Position numbers and translations under genes: made by a program. DNA of 63,224 nucleotides from assembly GCA_963975265.1 (NCBI GenBank), contig CAXBGT010000005.1:1-63224 (forward strand), written 5' to 3'. Source of the stretch: CAJXUU01 sp963975265. Lineage in GTDB: Bacteria > Bacteroidota > Bacteroidia > Chitinophagales > Saprospiraceae. The notes beneath the pieces are model-generated. The model worked only from the letters and a program-made list of their open reading frames with translations. It was not told where the DNA came from and made no database searches. Positions 19,796-28,301 of the stretch are shown piece by piece (position 1 is the first letter of the stretch; every line of letters begins with the position of its first letter).

Positions 19796-21165
19796 GCGGT
19801 AGCTATCTTTTCAACGATCTCATCAAATGTATGTAGACTTTGTTCTCCAGTGATCATATTTTTCAATGTGTATTCACCAGTTTCCATCTCCTTTGACCCT
19901 ATCAATAATACATATGGAACATTTCTAGCATTTGCATATTTCATCTGTTTCTTCATTTTGGTTGGCTCTGGGTAGAGGTCCGCCACTACATCCATTGATC
20001 TTAGAAGCTGAAGTTGTTTAAATGCAAATTTATGAGTAGCATCGTCAAACGCAATAAGCAATACATCTAAATCTTTTTCAACACCTTGAGGAAAAAGTTG
20101 TTCTTCTTCCATCACATCATAAATACGCTCAGCACCAAATGATACTCCAACACCAGATACCCCTTGGAGTCCAAAGTTACTAGTAAGGTCATCATATCTT
20201 CCTCCTCCACCAATGCTACCCATCTTTAGGTTAGGATAAACTTCAATATCGGCCTCTACTTCAAATATGCAACCTGTGTAATAGCTTAATCCTCTTGCAA
20301 GGGAAATATCAAACTTCACTTTATTATATACTGTACATAGATCTAAATAATTGTGAAATTCCCTTAACTCCTCTATTCCTTTGAGTCCAGTAGGTGCATG
20401 TGCAAATTCCTTTTCTAAATCAGTCAAATTATCAATGATGAGAAGCGACAATACATTTTTTGCAGCTTTTTCATTTATTCCTCGACTTGTCATTTCTATG
20501 ACTACCTTTTCTGCCCCTATCTTATCCAACTTATCAATGGCCATAGTCATACTCATGAAGTGATCTTGTATCCCGTTTGCCTCTGCTAATCCAAAAAGTA
20601 TTTTTCTATTGTTAATCTTGATAACTGACTTTAGGTTTAGTTTGTGGAAAACTTCATCATATATTTTTACCAACTCAGCTTCATACATGAGAGAATTAGA
20701 TCCTACTACATCTACATCACATTGGTAAAATTCTCTATACCTGCCTTTTTGAGGGCGATCCGCTCTCCATACTGGTTGTATCTGAAACCTCTTAAATGGT
20801 AGTGCGATCTCGTTCTGATTCATTACAACGAATCTCGCAAAAGGTACTGTTAGGTCATATCTAAGCCCCTTTTCCGAAACAATCGGTAGAATGTGCTTTT
20901 CACCTTTATCGATATCCTCTTGATTGATTTTTTCCTTTTTATTCTTCATTAGGAATTCTCCAGAATTTAGAATCTTGAAAAGAAGCTTATCTCCCTCCTC
21001 ACCATACTTCCCTGTCAGTGTGCTAAGGTTCTCCATCGTAGGGGTTTCGATAGGCTGGTACCCATATTTTCTAAATACTGATCTGATAGTATCAAATATA
21101 AAGTTTCGTTTATATACTTGTGCGGGGAGGAAGTCACGCGTACCTTTTGGTATGGATGGTTTCAT
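19792..21165 (-). CDS. hisS: histidyl-tRNA synthetase
   Basis: The 457-residue class II synthetase starts MKPSIPKGTRDFLP. It shows LRYDLTVPFARF, motif 2 (RPQKGRYREFYQCD), the histidine-specific GLSYYTGCIFEVE, and motif 3 (GVGVSFGAERIYDV). A C-terminal anticodon-binding domain follows (about 365-457: DVLLIAFDDATHKFAFKQLQLLR...). It charges tRNA-His. It is the first gene of a two-gene unit with gatA, whose ATG overlaps its stop. Upstream there are 376 bp before the CotH gene, with no clear promoter match. Confidence 0.96.
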   Translation of the reverse strand: MKPSIPKGTRDFLPAQVYKRNFIFDTIRSVFRKYGYQPIETPTMENLSTLTGKYGEEGDKLLFKILNSGEFLMKNKKEKINQEDIDKGEKHILPIVSEKGLRYDLTVPFARFVVMNQNEIALPFKRFQIQPVWRADRPQKGRYREFYQCDVDVVGSNSLMYEAELVKIYDEVFHKLNLKSVIKINNRKILFGLAEANGIQDHFMSMTMAIDKLDKIGAEKVVIEMTSRGINEKAAKNVLSLLIIDNLTDLEKEFAHAPTGLKGIEELREFHNYLDLCTVYNKVKFDISLARGLSYYTGCIFEVEADIEVYPNLKMGSIGGGGRYDDLTSNFGLQGVSGVGVSFGAERIYDVMEEEQLFPQGVEKDLDVLLIAFDDATHKFAFKQLQLLRSMDVVADLYPEPTKMKKQMKYANARNVPYVLLIGSKEMETGEYTLKNMITGEQSLHTFDEIVEKIATA

Positions 21166-21541
21166 AATTTGTAATTTCTCTGAGGTGCGAAATTAGTTAT
21201 ATGGTGAGTTATATTTTAATATATGGGTATAATTCTAGTTTTGAACTTGCGAAGGGTTTAGAAATGGTATCTGAAAAATTTTAAAATGACAAATTGAACA
21301 ATCACTTAAATCATATTATGACGTACACCAGAAACAACCTGCCGCATCTTATCGTGTTTTAAAAACAGGAATGATTTAAGGTGAATTAAGAGGCCAAATG
21401 AGACAAAACGTGATCTAATCCTCAGTGCCATGCATAATGATTTTTCTACTATAAATTTCTAAGATTTTTGGACTTTAAGAAAATCAAACTAGTGACATCC
21501 TAAACTCACAGGACATCAAAAAATATTAGTTGTCTGGCTCA
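21166..21541. other. intergenic region, 376 bp, upstream of hisS
   Basis: Both flanking genes are on the minus strand. I see no ORF, no strong hairpin and no exact promoter consensus, so it presumably holds the hisS promoter in a form I cannot recognise. Confidence 0.5.
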
Positions 21542-22717
21542 CTAATTATAATCAAACTCTCTATCTAAGACATCAAGCCTTAATTTGACAAACCTCATAA
21601 AAAGATCTTTCTCCTCTTCGTAGTTATTATTATCATAATACCACTTACTATCCCAAGGCCAGATTATAGAATTGAGTTGGACAGTTTCATTAATCTTAGC
21701 ATTAATATCTTTCATTTTTGCCTCCATATATTCAATTCCAAATACTCCTTGATTACGAAGTTCAGCCCATCTTTTCTTCAATCTCTCTTTATAATCAAGG
21801 TCTTTCGAACTCAATAATCTGGTGAATAAAATTGATCGCTCCATCCTCATTGACCTTTCCATCATATTCCGTTCATTGTCGCCATCCCTACCAAAAGTGT
21901 GATCATAGTCCCAAATGGCAATTCTAAACGGTGTATCCGAATCCAATTTATAGAGATAAAAGTTTTTCAAAATACCATCAGCGTTATAAGAATACAGGAG
22001 AAGCAAATGCCAATCTATTACATTATCTATATCTATCCAGTCTCCAATCTTTGCAGAAAATTCATCTAGCGACGACTCAAAAATTAACGATCGAAACTGT
22101 TCTAAATATGCTGATTTATCATTTTTGCTAATCTTAGGAAATTTCTGTTGGTAATAATTATTTGTGTCCTGTGGATTAGGAATTCGAGTCTCAAAAAGAA
22201 AAGGTGGATCTTTAAAAATCATTGCCTGACTGTCGGTTTTATTGAGCTTGACTTGGCCACCATTTATTTCTTCTGTGATGAGATATAACCCCTGAGCTTC
22301 ACCATTGATACTAATGTTCACATAATTAGAGGCAACACTTAAATTATTAATATTCATGTCACGAAATAGGTCATAACTGATCTTATGTCTCATGAATGTC
22401 TTATCGATGTAGTTAGCATTTAGAATCCAATCATCATCCTTTGGAAGTCCAGTCAATTGATACTTTTTTACCAATTCCAATGAAAAAGAATGTTTTTCAT
22501 ATCGCGCAGAATGACCTCCACGATATTTGATTTCGGCAGGCATATCGACTGATTCCCCTTCAAATGAATAGAGAATCGTGGATTCTTCCTTTCCATCCCA
22601 ACTAAATCCATCCGTTTTGACAATATCAATTTCAGCAAGGTTAGTCGTATCAGCACAGCTAAGTAATAAAAAGAAAGGCATCACAAACGATGACGATATG
22701 TATAATTTGATCATCAT
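21542..22717 (-). CDS. CotH kinase family lipoprotein
   Basis: The 391-residue protein has a lipoprotein signal peptide ending FFLLLSCADT. The body matches the CotH family, an atypical protein-kinase fold first described for a Bacillus spore-coat protein. Features are KYRGGHSARYEKHSFSLEL near the start, YLITEEING, and the metal-binding IWDYDHTFGRDGD. The last is the family's most conserved motif. In Bacteroidota these proteins are exported and of unknown substrate. It is divergent from uvrA with 126 bp between starts. No spore or coat function is implied. Confidence 0.85.
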   Translation of the reverse strand: MMIKLYISSSFVMPFFLLLSCADTTNLAEIDIVKTDGFSWDGKEESTILYSFEGESVDMPAEIKYRGGHSARYEKHSFSLELVKKYQLTGLPKDDDWILNANYIDKTFMRHKISYDLFRDMNINNLSVASNYVNISINGEAQGLYLITEEINGGQVKLNKTDSQAMIFKDPPFLFETRIPNPQDTNNYYQQKFPKISKNDKSAYLEQFRSLIFESSLDEFSAKIGDWIDIDNVIDWHLLLLYSYNADGILKNFYLYKLDSDTPFRIAIWDYDHTFGRDGDNERNMMERSMRMERSILFTRLLSSKDLDYKERLKKRWAELRNQGVFGIEYMEAKMKDINAKINETVQLNSIIWPWDSKWYYDNNNYEEEKDLFMRFVKLRLDVLDREFDYN

Positions 22718-22843
22718 TTAGTTTAATAAAAAAAAGTGTTTTCCTATCTTTTGACAATTTAAACACAAGCAACTGCATATATCATTTAAAAATCTCAACC
22801 ATCCACCGTACCTTGTGTTTTCTTCCAATAATATATCAATTGA

Positions 22844-25678
22844 ATGGCAAAGAAGATAGCAGAGGATGGTTACATAGAGATAGTGGGCGCTCGAGAAAAT
22901 AATCTAAAAAATGTTTCTGTAAAGATTCCTAGAAATCAACTTGTAGTGATTACAGGTATAAGTGGGAGTGGAAAATCTTCTCTAGCATTCGACACCCTGT
23001 ATGCAGAAGGCCAAAGAAGGTATATGGAAACATTCTCCAGCTATGCTCGTCAATTCCTTGGAAACATGGATCGACCAGATGTTGAGAAAATAGATGGTCT
23101 CAGTCCCGTAATATCAATAGAGCAAAAGACAACCTCTTGGAACCCAAGATCTACAGTAGGAACCACAACAGAAATCTATGATTTTCTTAGACTATTATTT
23201 GCAAGAGGAAGTGATGCCTATTCTTATGTGACAGGTAAAAAAATGGTAAAGTATACCGAAAATCAAATCATTGAAGACATATTTGCCAACTACAAAGGAA
23301 AGAAAATAGTGATCCTAGCTCCTATGGTCAGATCCAGAAAAGGACACTACAGAGAACTTTTCGAAAATGTAAGAAAAAAAGGCTACACCAAAGTTAGAGT
23401 AGATGGGGAGATTGTTGATCTCAAACAAGGCCTCCAAGTTGATAGATACAAAGTACACGATATAGAACTTATAGTTGACAGGCTTAAAGTTGAAGAAGAT
23501 AAAAAGGATAGAATCTCTAATTCTTTAGAGACTGCACTTAAGATGGGAGAAGACTTCATCTATATCAATGAGCATGGCACTGACGAACTCACTCCGTTCA
23601 GTAAACAACTTATGGATGCAGAATCAGGCGTTAGCTATGAAGAACCTTCGCCAAATACGTTTTCATTCAACTCACCATATGGCACATGTCCAACTTGCAA
23701 AGGCCTCGGTCAGCTCCATAAAGCGGATATGAATAAAGTGATTCCTGATGACAGTAAATCAATAAAGGAAGTAGGAATCAAACCTTTTGGTGAGGTTCGT
23801 GAAAACATGACTTTCAAGCAGATTAAAAAAATAGCTAAAAAGTTCAAGTTCGATTTAAATACTCCTATAAAAGATATACCTAAAGAGGCATTAGAAATAC
23901 TTCTGTATGGAGGTGATAGTTCTTTGGGTATAGATCTAGGGTATTCACCTCATGAACTGGTATACAATCTTGCTACTGATGGCATCGTGAATATGCTTGA
24001 AAGATGGTATAAAGATACTTCATCAGAGAAAATAAGGAATTGGGCTGAAGAGTTTCTTTCTATCCAAGATTGTCCAGAATGTGAAGGTTATAGACTCAAG
24101 AAATCGTCTTTATTCTTCCGATTAGCTGGAATGCATATCGGGCAATTAGCCACTATGGATCTTGATAATTTATATGAATGGTTTGAAAACATAGATGACA
24201 AACTTTCCGACAGACAAAAAGCCATTTCAAAAGATGTGGTAAAGGAAATAAAGATGAGACTTGGTTTTCTTCTTGAAGTAGGTCTTAATTACTTACAGCT
24301 CAATCGCCCCACAAGAACGCTTTCCGGTGGAGAGTCACAAAGGACTAGACTAGCTACCCAAATAGGATCTCAATTAACTGGTATTACTTATATAATGGAC
24401 GAGCCCAGCATTGGATTGCATCAAAGAGATAATCAGAGATTGATTAATGCCCTAAAGAATCTAACTGAAATAGGAAATACCGTAGTTGTTGTAGAGCATG
24501 ATAAAGATATTATGCTCGCATCCGACTACCTTATTGACATTGGGCCAGGTGCAGGTAAAAACGGAGGAGAAATTGTCGCAGAAGGACACCCTAGTGAATT
24601 CAAAAAAATCAAAACGATTACTGCAAATTACCTTTCTGATAGAATACGAATAGAGGTACCCGCAAAAAGAAGAAAGGGTACAGGTAAAAAAATGACATTA
24701 AAAGGGGCGACTGGTCACAATTTACAACATGTAGATCTTGTCGTTCCATTAGGTAAGTTTATTTGCGTAACCGGTGTTTCTGGTAGTGGTAAATCATCTT
24801 TGATCAATTCTACTTTGTATCCGATATTAAGAACACATTTTTATAGAAGCAGTCAGCGACCATTACCCTATGAAAAGATCAATGGTATAGACAATGTAGA
24901 TAAAGTCATAGAAATTGATCAATCCGCAATCGGCAGAACCCCAAGATCCAACCCAGCAACCTATACAGGAGTGTTTGGGAATATTCGCAATATATTCTCA
25001 TCTCTACCAGAAGCCAAAATAAGAGGCTACAAACCAGGAAGGTTTTCATTTAATGTAAAAGGAGGTAGATGTGAGGTATGCCAAGGTGCTGGAAAAAAAG
25101 TAATAGAAATGAATTTCCTTCCCGACGTATTAGTTGACTGCGAATCATGTATGGGACGAAGATATAATCGTGAGACTTTAGAGATTTTGTATAAAGGTAA
25201 ATCTATCTCTGACGTACTTGATATGAGTGTAGAAGAGGCAACTGGTTTTTTTCAACCCATCCCAGCAATATTTAGGAAACTGACCACGCTTAATAGCGTA
25301 GGGCTCGGATATATCACCTTAGGGCAACAGGCTACCACTCTATCAGGAGGAGAAGCACAAAGAGTAAAATTATCTCTAGAACTTGCTAAAAGAGATACTG
25401 GTAATACCCTCTATATACTTGATGAACCAACTACAGGGTTGCACTTTGAAGATATACGCCATCTAATTAATGTTCTTAATAGATTAGTCGATAAAGGAAA
25501 TACAATATTGATCATTGAGCACAACATGGATATCATCAAAGTAGCGGATCACATCATTGATATAGGGCCTGAAGGAGGCCGTGGTGGTGGAAATATCCTA
25601 TTCGCTGGATCTCCTGAAAAATTAATCAAGGAAAAAGACAGTCATACAGGTAAGTACCTTGCTATGGAGATGAAATGA
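22844..25678 (+). CDS. uvrA: excinuclease ABC subunit A
   Basis: The 944-residue protein is a canonical UvrA, the damage-recognition ATPase of nucleotide excision repair. Cassette I has its Walker A at about residues 38-45 (GISGSGKS) followed by RYMETFSSYARQFLG, and the signature LSGGESQRTRLATQIG. Cassette II has VTGVSGSGKSSL and LSGGEAQRVKLSLEL, with LYILDEPTTGLHFEDI as Walker B. Zinc modules are visible as CPTCKGLG, CPECEGYR, and the C-terminal CEVCQGAGKK with CESCMGRRYN. It works with UvrB and UvrC, neither of which is in the window. The ATG at 22844 gives MAKKIAEDGYIEIVGARENNL, the usual start for the family. Confidence 0.97.
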   Translation: MAKKIAEDGYIEIVGARENNLKNVSVKIPRNQLVVITGISGSGKSSLAFDTLYAEGQRRYMETFSSYARQFLGNMDRPDVEKIDGLSPVISIEQKTTSWNPRSTVGTTTEIYDFLRLLFARGSDAYSYVTGKKMVKYTENQIIEDIFANYKGKKIVILAPMVRSRKGHYRELFENVRKKGYTKVRVDGEIVDLKQGLQVDRYKVHDIELIVDRLKVEEDKKDRISNSLETALKMGEDFIYINEHGTDELTPFSKQLMDAESGVSYEEPSPNTFSFNSPYGTCPTCKGLGQLHKADMNKVIPDDSKSIKEVGIKPFGEVRENMTFKQIKKIAKKFKFDLNTPIKDIPKEALEILLYGGDSSLGIDLGYSPHELVYNLATDGIVNMLERWYKDTSSEKIRNWAEEFLSIQDCPECEGYRLKKSSLFFRLAGMHIGQLATMDLDNLYEWFENIDDKLSDRQKAISKDVVKEIKMRLGFLLEVGLNYLQLNRPTRTLSGGESQRTRLATQIGSQLTGITYIMDEPSIGLHQRDNQRLINALKNLTEIGNTVVVVEHDKDIMLASDYLIDIGPGAGKNGGEIVAEGHPSEFKKIKTITANYLSDRIRIEVPAKRRKGTGKKMTLKGATGHNLQHVDLVVPLGKFICVTGVSGSGKSSLINSTLYPILRTHFYRSSQRPLPYEKINGIDNVDKVIEIDQSAIGRTPRSNPATYTGVFGNIRNIFSSLPEAKIRGYKPGRFSFNVKGGRCEVCQGAGKKVIEMNFLPDVLVDCESCMGRRYNRETLEILYKGKSISDVLDMSVEEATGFFQPIPAIFRKLTTLNSVGLGYITLGQQATTLSGGEAQRVKLSLELAKRDTGNTLYILDEPTTGLHFEDIRHLINVLNRLVDKGNTILIIEHNMDIIKVADHIIDIGPEGGRGGGNILFAGSPEKLIKEKDSHTGKYLAMEMK

Positions 25679-25772
25679 AGTAAATATCTGTAGAGATCTA
25701 TTCTTGCTGTCAATTCAGAGAGCATTCATTCTATAGTTGGCATTATATCGGTAAAAATAATAGCCACTTACC

Positions 25773-26537
25773 TTAGTACTGCCCAGTTTTTAGCATTACT
25801 AAAGTACAGGCTTCCTCTATTAGAATTCCCTTTTCTTTAGCCTTCTTAGCAAATCTTCGATTTTCAGCACCAGGATTAAAGATAATCCGTCTAGGTTTTA
25901 ATGACAATATATAGTCTTCATGGTCTTTTTGTCCATCTTCTCCCATATACATTGTGATGGTATCGACACCATTCAACTCTGGATGTCCTGTCAAAATCGA
26001 TACATCATCTACTTTCCCTTCTCTCCCACCTATAGCTAATACCTCATGTTTATAAGATCGCAGTAGTTTTAGTGCTTTGTTTGAGTAACGAATTTCTTTT
26101 AGACTAGCACCAAATACAAGTGTAGCATTATTAGCATTTCGTTCTAGGTAAGCTAAAGAGGCACTAGAAGCTATCGCATTCATCTCCTCAGCACCAATAG
26201 ACAACTTTGTACTTGTGATTGCCATTTGCGATTCCGTTTGGAACGGAATCAAATGAATGTGAGCATGTGGAACTTCTGTACCTATAACCAATACTCCAAC
26301 TCGTTTGCAATTTATTGTACTTTCAAGTGCTTGGGCGACTCTCTTAGAAAAGAGATGTAAACCTGCCAAGGTATCATTATCAAGATCAAATATATAATCT
26401 ACCTCAACTTTTGGAATGACCAAAGTGTGCCCTTTTGCAAGAGGATTGATGTCTAAGAAAGCATAGAAATCATCATCTTCGGCAACCTTATAGCTAGGTA
26501 TTTCACCCTTAATTATTTTGGAAAATATTCCTGCCAT
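25773..26537 (-). CDS. HIT-domain protein fused to a CoA-binding (YccU-like) domain
   Basis: One uninterrupted 254-residue frame joins two families that are normally separate proteins of about 130 and 120 residues. Residues 1-130 are a histidine-triad protein (IFSKIIKGEIPSYKVAEDD, then HAHIHLIPF with His91/93/95), a nucleotide hydrolase or transferase family. Residues about 137-254 match the CoA-binding Rossmann domain: TLVFGAS, GREGKVDDV, FNPGAENRRFAKKAKEKGI and ACTLVMLKTGQY. Both parts keep their core motifs, so this is not a degraded read-through. The gene follows greA by 6 bp in one operon. The fusion suggests the CoA-binding module may serve as a sensor or scaffold for nucleotide hydrolysis; that is inference. 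Confidence 0.88.
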   Translation of the reverse strand: MAGIFSKIIKGEIPSYKVAEDDDFYAFLDINPLAKGHTLVIPKVEVDYIFDLDNDTLAGLHLFSKRVAQALESTINCKRVGVLVIGTEVPHAHIHLIPFQTESQMAITSTKLSIGAEEMNAIASSASLAYLERNANNATLVFGASLKEIRYSNKALKLLRSYKHEVLAIGGREGKVDDVSILTGHPELNGVDTITMYMGEDGQKDHEDYILSLKPRRIIFNPGAENRRFAKKAKEKGILIEEACTLVMLKTGQY

Positions 26538-26543
26538 AGTTTG

Positions 26544-27023
26544 TTAATCAAGGTTAATTGAAATATCCATTATTTCAAAATCAATCGTCCCAGCTGGAGT
26601 GGATACTTGTGCTATTTCACCCACAGTTTTGCCTAACAGGCCACTTCCAATAGGTGAAGTAACTGAAATTTTCTTTTCTTTGAGGTTTGCCTCCGCTTCA
26701 GATACTAGCGTGTACGTTACTTCTTTATTAATTCCTCTATTTTTTATCTTCACTGTTGACATCACAGTCACTATCGAACCATCAAGCTGACTTTTGTCAA
26801 GAATTCGACAATTGGCCATTACCTTCTCCATTTCATTGATTCTCATTTCAAGATACCCTTGAGCATCTTTTGCTGCATCATATTCAGCATTTTCTGATAG
26901 ATCTCCTTTATCTCGTGCCTCTGCTATTGCCTGAGAGACCTCTTCCCTACCTTTAGTTTTCATATGCTCTAGCTCAGCTCTTAGCTTATCATATCCATCC
27001 TGACTCATATAAGATATTGCCAT
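26544..27023 (-). CDS. greA: transcription elongation factor GreA
   Basis: The 159-residue protein is of normal GreA length. It has the N-terminal antiparallel coiled coil with the acidic tip (GDLSENAEYDAAKDAQ) that reaches into the RNA polymerase secondary channel and stimulates cleavage of backtracked RNA. The C-terminal FKBP-like domain includes SPIGSGLLGKTVGEIAQVSTPAG. It starts MAISYMSQDGYDKLRAELEHMK. The HIT/CoA-binding gene follows 6 bp after its stop. A bidirectional terminator upstream (27,116-27,149) insulates it from the PorV-family gene. Confidence 0.95.
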   Translation of the reverse strand: MAISYMSQDGYDKLRAELEHMKTKGREEVSQAIAEARDKGDLSENAEYDAAKDAQGYLEMRINEMEKVMANCRILDKSQLDGSIVTVMSTVKIKNRGINKEVTYTLVSEAEANLKEKKISVTSPIGSGLLGKTVGEIAQVSTPAGTIDFEIMDISINLD

Positions 27024-27115
27024 AATCTTTTTTTTATTTGTTTAAAGTATCACTTCATAAGTGTCATTTCCGCGATTAGTATCGAATGTATCTTAACCTC
27101 AATACTATAATACGA

Positions 27116-27149
27116 AAAACGCTTCTACTCATAAGAGTAGAAACGTTTT
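27116..27149 (-). terminator. strong hairpin terminator after PorV-family gene
   Basis: A 15-bp arm (AAAACGCTTCTACTC against GAGTAGAAACGTTTT, one mismatch) with a 4-nt loop ATAA. Both sides are flanked by A/T runs, so it could work in both directions. It lies 50 bp past the stop of the PorV-family gene and about 90 bp upstream of greA. Confidence 0.75.
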
Positions 27150-27198
27150 AGATCATTAAAGTTACAAAAGTAACTAGTTTATGTCTTTTAAAATCTTC

Positions 27199-28239
27199 TT
27201 AAAATCCGAATCTAAGAGAAAAATTATGAGTTCCTCTAAATGGATTAGTACTTCTGTATGCATAATCGATACCTACTACTCTATTTTCCGCTCTCTTAAG
27301 TGGTACATCAATGGAAAAACCACCTGCAAATCCTGTATAAAGATTTCTTTCATCAATATCAGAATCTAAGGCATATTTATAAGCACCTCTTAATGTTACT
27401 ATATCTCTAAATGAGAACTCAGCACCAACTCCAATATCATCTCTTGCAAATGCATTAGATGTAAAGTTCGCAAGTGTTCTCAAGTAATTCGTTTCACCAA
27501 AGTAGAAATCGTACGATACACCTATGTTCAACAAAGATGGCAACTCAAAATCTTCTGCCCTTTGCTCAACAGTTACTGGGTATGGGATGTCACTATCTAA
27601 AACATCAGCTCTAAAGGTTATCCCTTCTCCACTAAACTTCATTGGAGATCCAATATTTCTTAGTGCAATTCCTAGTTTGAATTCATCTCTATCTCCAGAT
27701 ACATATTGTACTCCAGCATCGATAGCAAATCCACCAGCTGACACATCAGGAAGTGTTTCCGAAATAGCCCTTACCAGTAGCCCAACACTTATTTTATTTT
27801 CATATGTGTAGGAATATCCGAGACCAAGGTTAAAAAAACTTGGAGAGTAAGTACCACCTGTCCCTTCAGGCTGTGCTGTAGTTGTTACATTGATGGCACC
27901 AAAATCCATAGCAACTAATGAAATTGCAAATGCTCCGCTGCTTCCTGCTTTTGTAACAAATCCTAATGAATTGATTCCAATATCACTTCCTTCCCAAAGT
28001 CTAGTGTTTGATACTACAAATTCACCTCCATTGATACGGCTAAGGCCAGCTACATTTATTCTCATTGCATCTATTCCAGATACTGAAGCTGTCGACATAG
28101 AGTGTAAACCTGCACTTCTAGCCCAAGGGTTGAGCAACAATTCTGCAGCTCCTGCTTCTCCTTGTCTGTCTGGATTTCCTGCAAAAACAGTCATCCCTCC
28201 AAAACAGATAATTATTAGTGTGTAAATATATTTTTTCAT
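27199..28239 (-). CDS. PorV/PorQ family outer-membrane protein
   Basis: The 346-residue protein has a signal peptide (MKKYIYTLIIICFGGMTVFA) followed by the PorV/PorQ-type start (GAAELLLNPWARSAGLHSMSTASVSGIDAMRINVAGLS). Glycine-rich amphipathic strands then form a FadL-like barrel, ending in NPFRGTHNFSLRFGF with a terminal Phe. PorV in the type IX machine is the shuttle that recognises C-terminal sorting domains. This copy sits beside a very large secreted protein and a TonB receptor, so it may be a dedicated paralogue rather than the core PorV. It is the last gene of the three-gene unit and is followed by a strong terminator. Confidence 0.85.
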   Translation of the reverse strand: MKKYIYTLIIICFGGMTVFAGNPDRQGEAGAAELLLNPWARSAGLHSMSTASVSGIDAMRINVAGLSRINGGEFVVSNTRLWEGSDIGINSLGFVTKAGSSGAFAISLVAMDFGAINVTTTAQPEGTGGTYSPSFFNLGLGYSYTYENKISVGLLVRAISETLPDVSAGGFAIDAGVQYVSGDRDEFKLGIALRNIGSPMKFSGEGITFRADVLDSDIPYPVTVEQRAEDFELPSLLNIGVSYDFYFGETNYLRTLANFTSNAFARDDIGVGAEFSFRDIVTLRGAYKYALDSDIDERNLYTGFAGGFSIDVPLKRAENRVVGIDYAYRSTNPFRGTHNFSLRFGF

Positions 28240-28256
28240 ATGCTTTATGATTAAGT

Positions 28257-28287
28257 GCGGATGGAGTCAGAAACTAACTCCATCTGC
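28257..28287 (-). promoter_or_regulatory. intercistronic stem-loop before PorV-family gene
   Basis: GATGGAGT (28260-28267) pairs perfectly with ACTCCATC (28277-28284) across a 9-nt loop, with an outer GC/GC extension. It occupies most of the 62-bp gap. There is no T-run on the coding strand, so it is more likely a processing or mRNA-stability element than a full terminator. Confidence 0.45.
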
Positions 28288-28301
28288 ATTTTAATTAAAT
28301 A

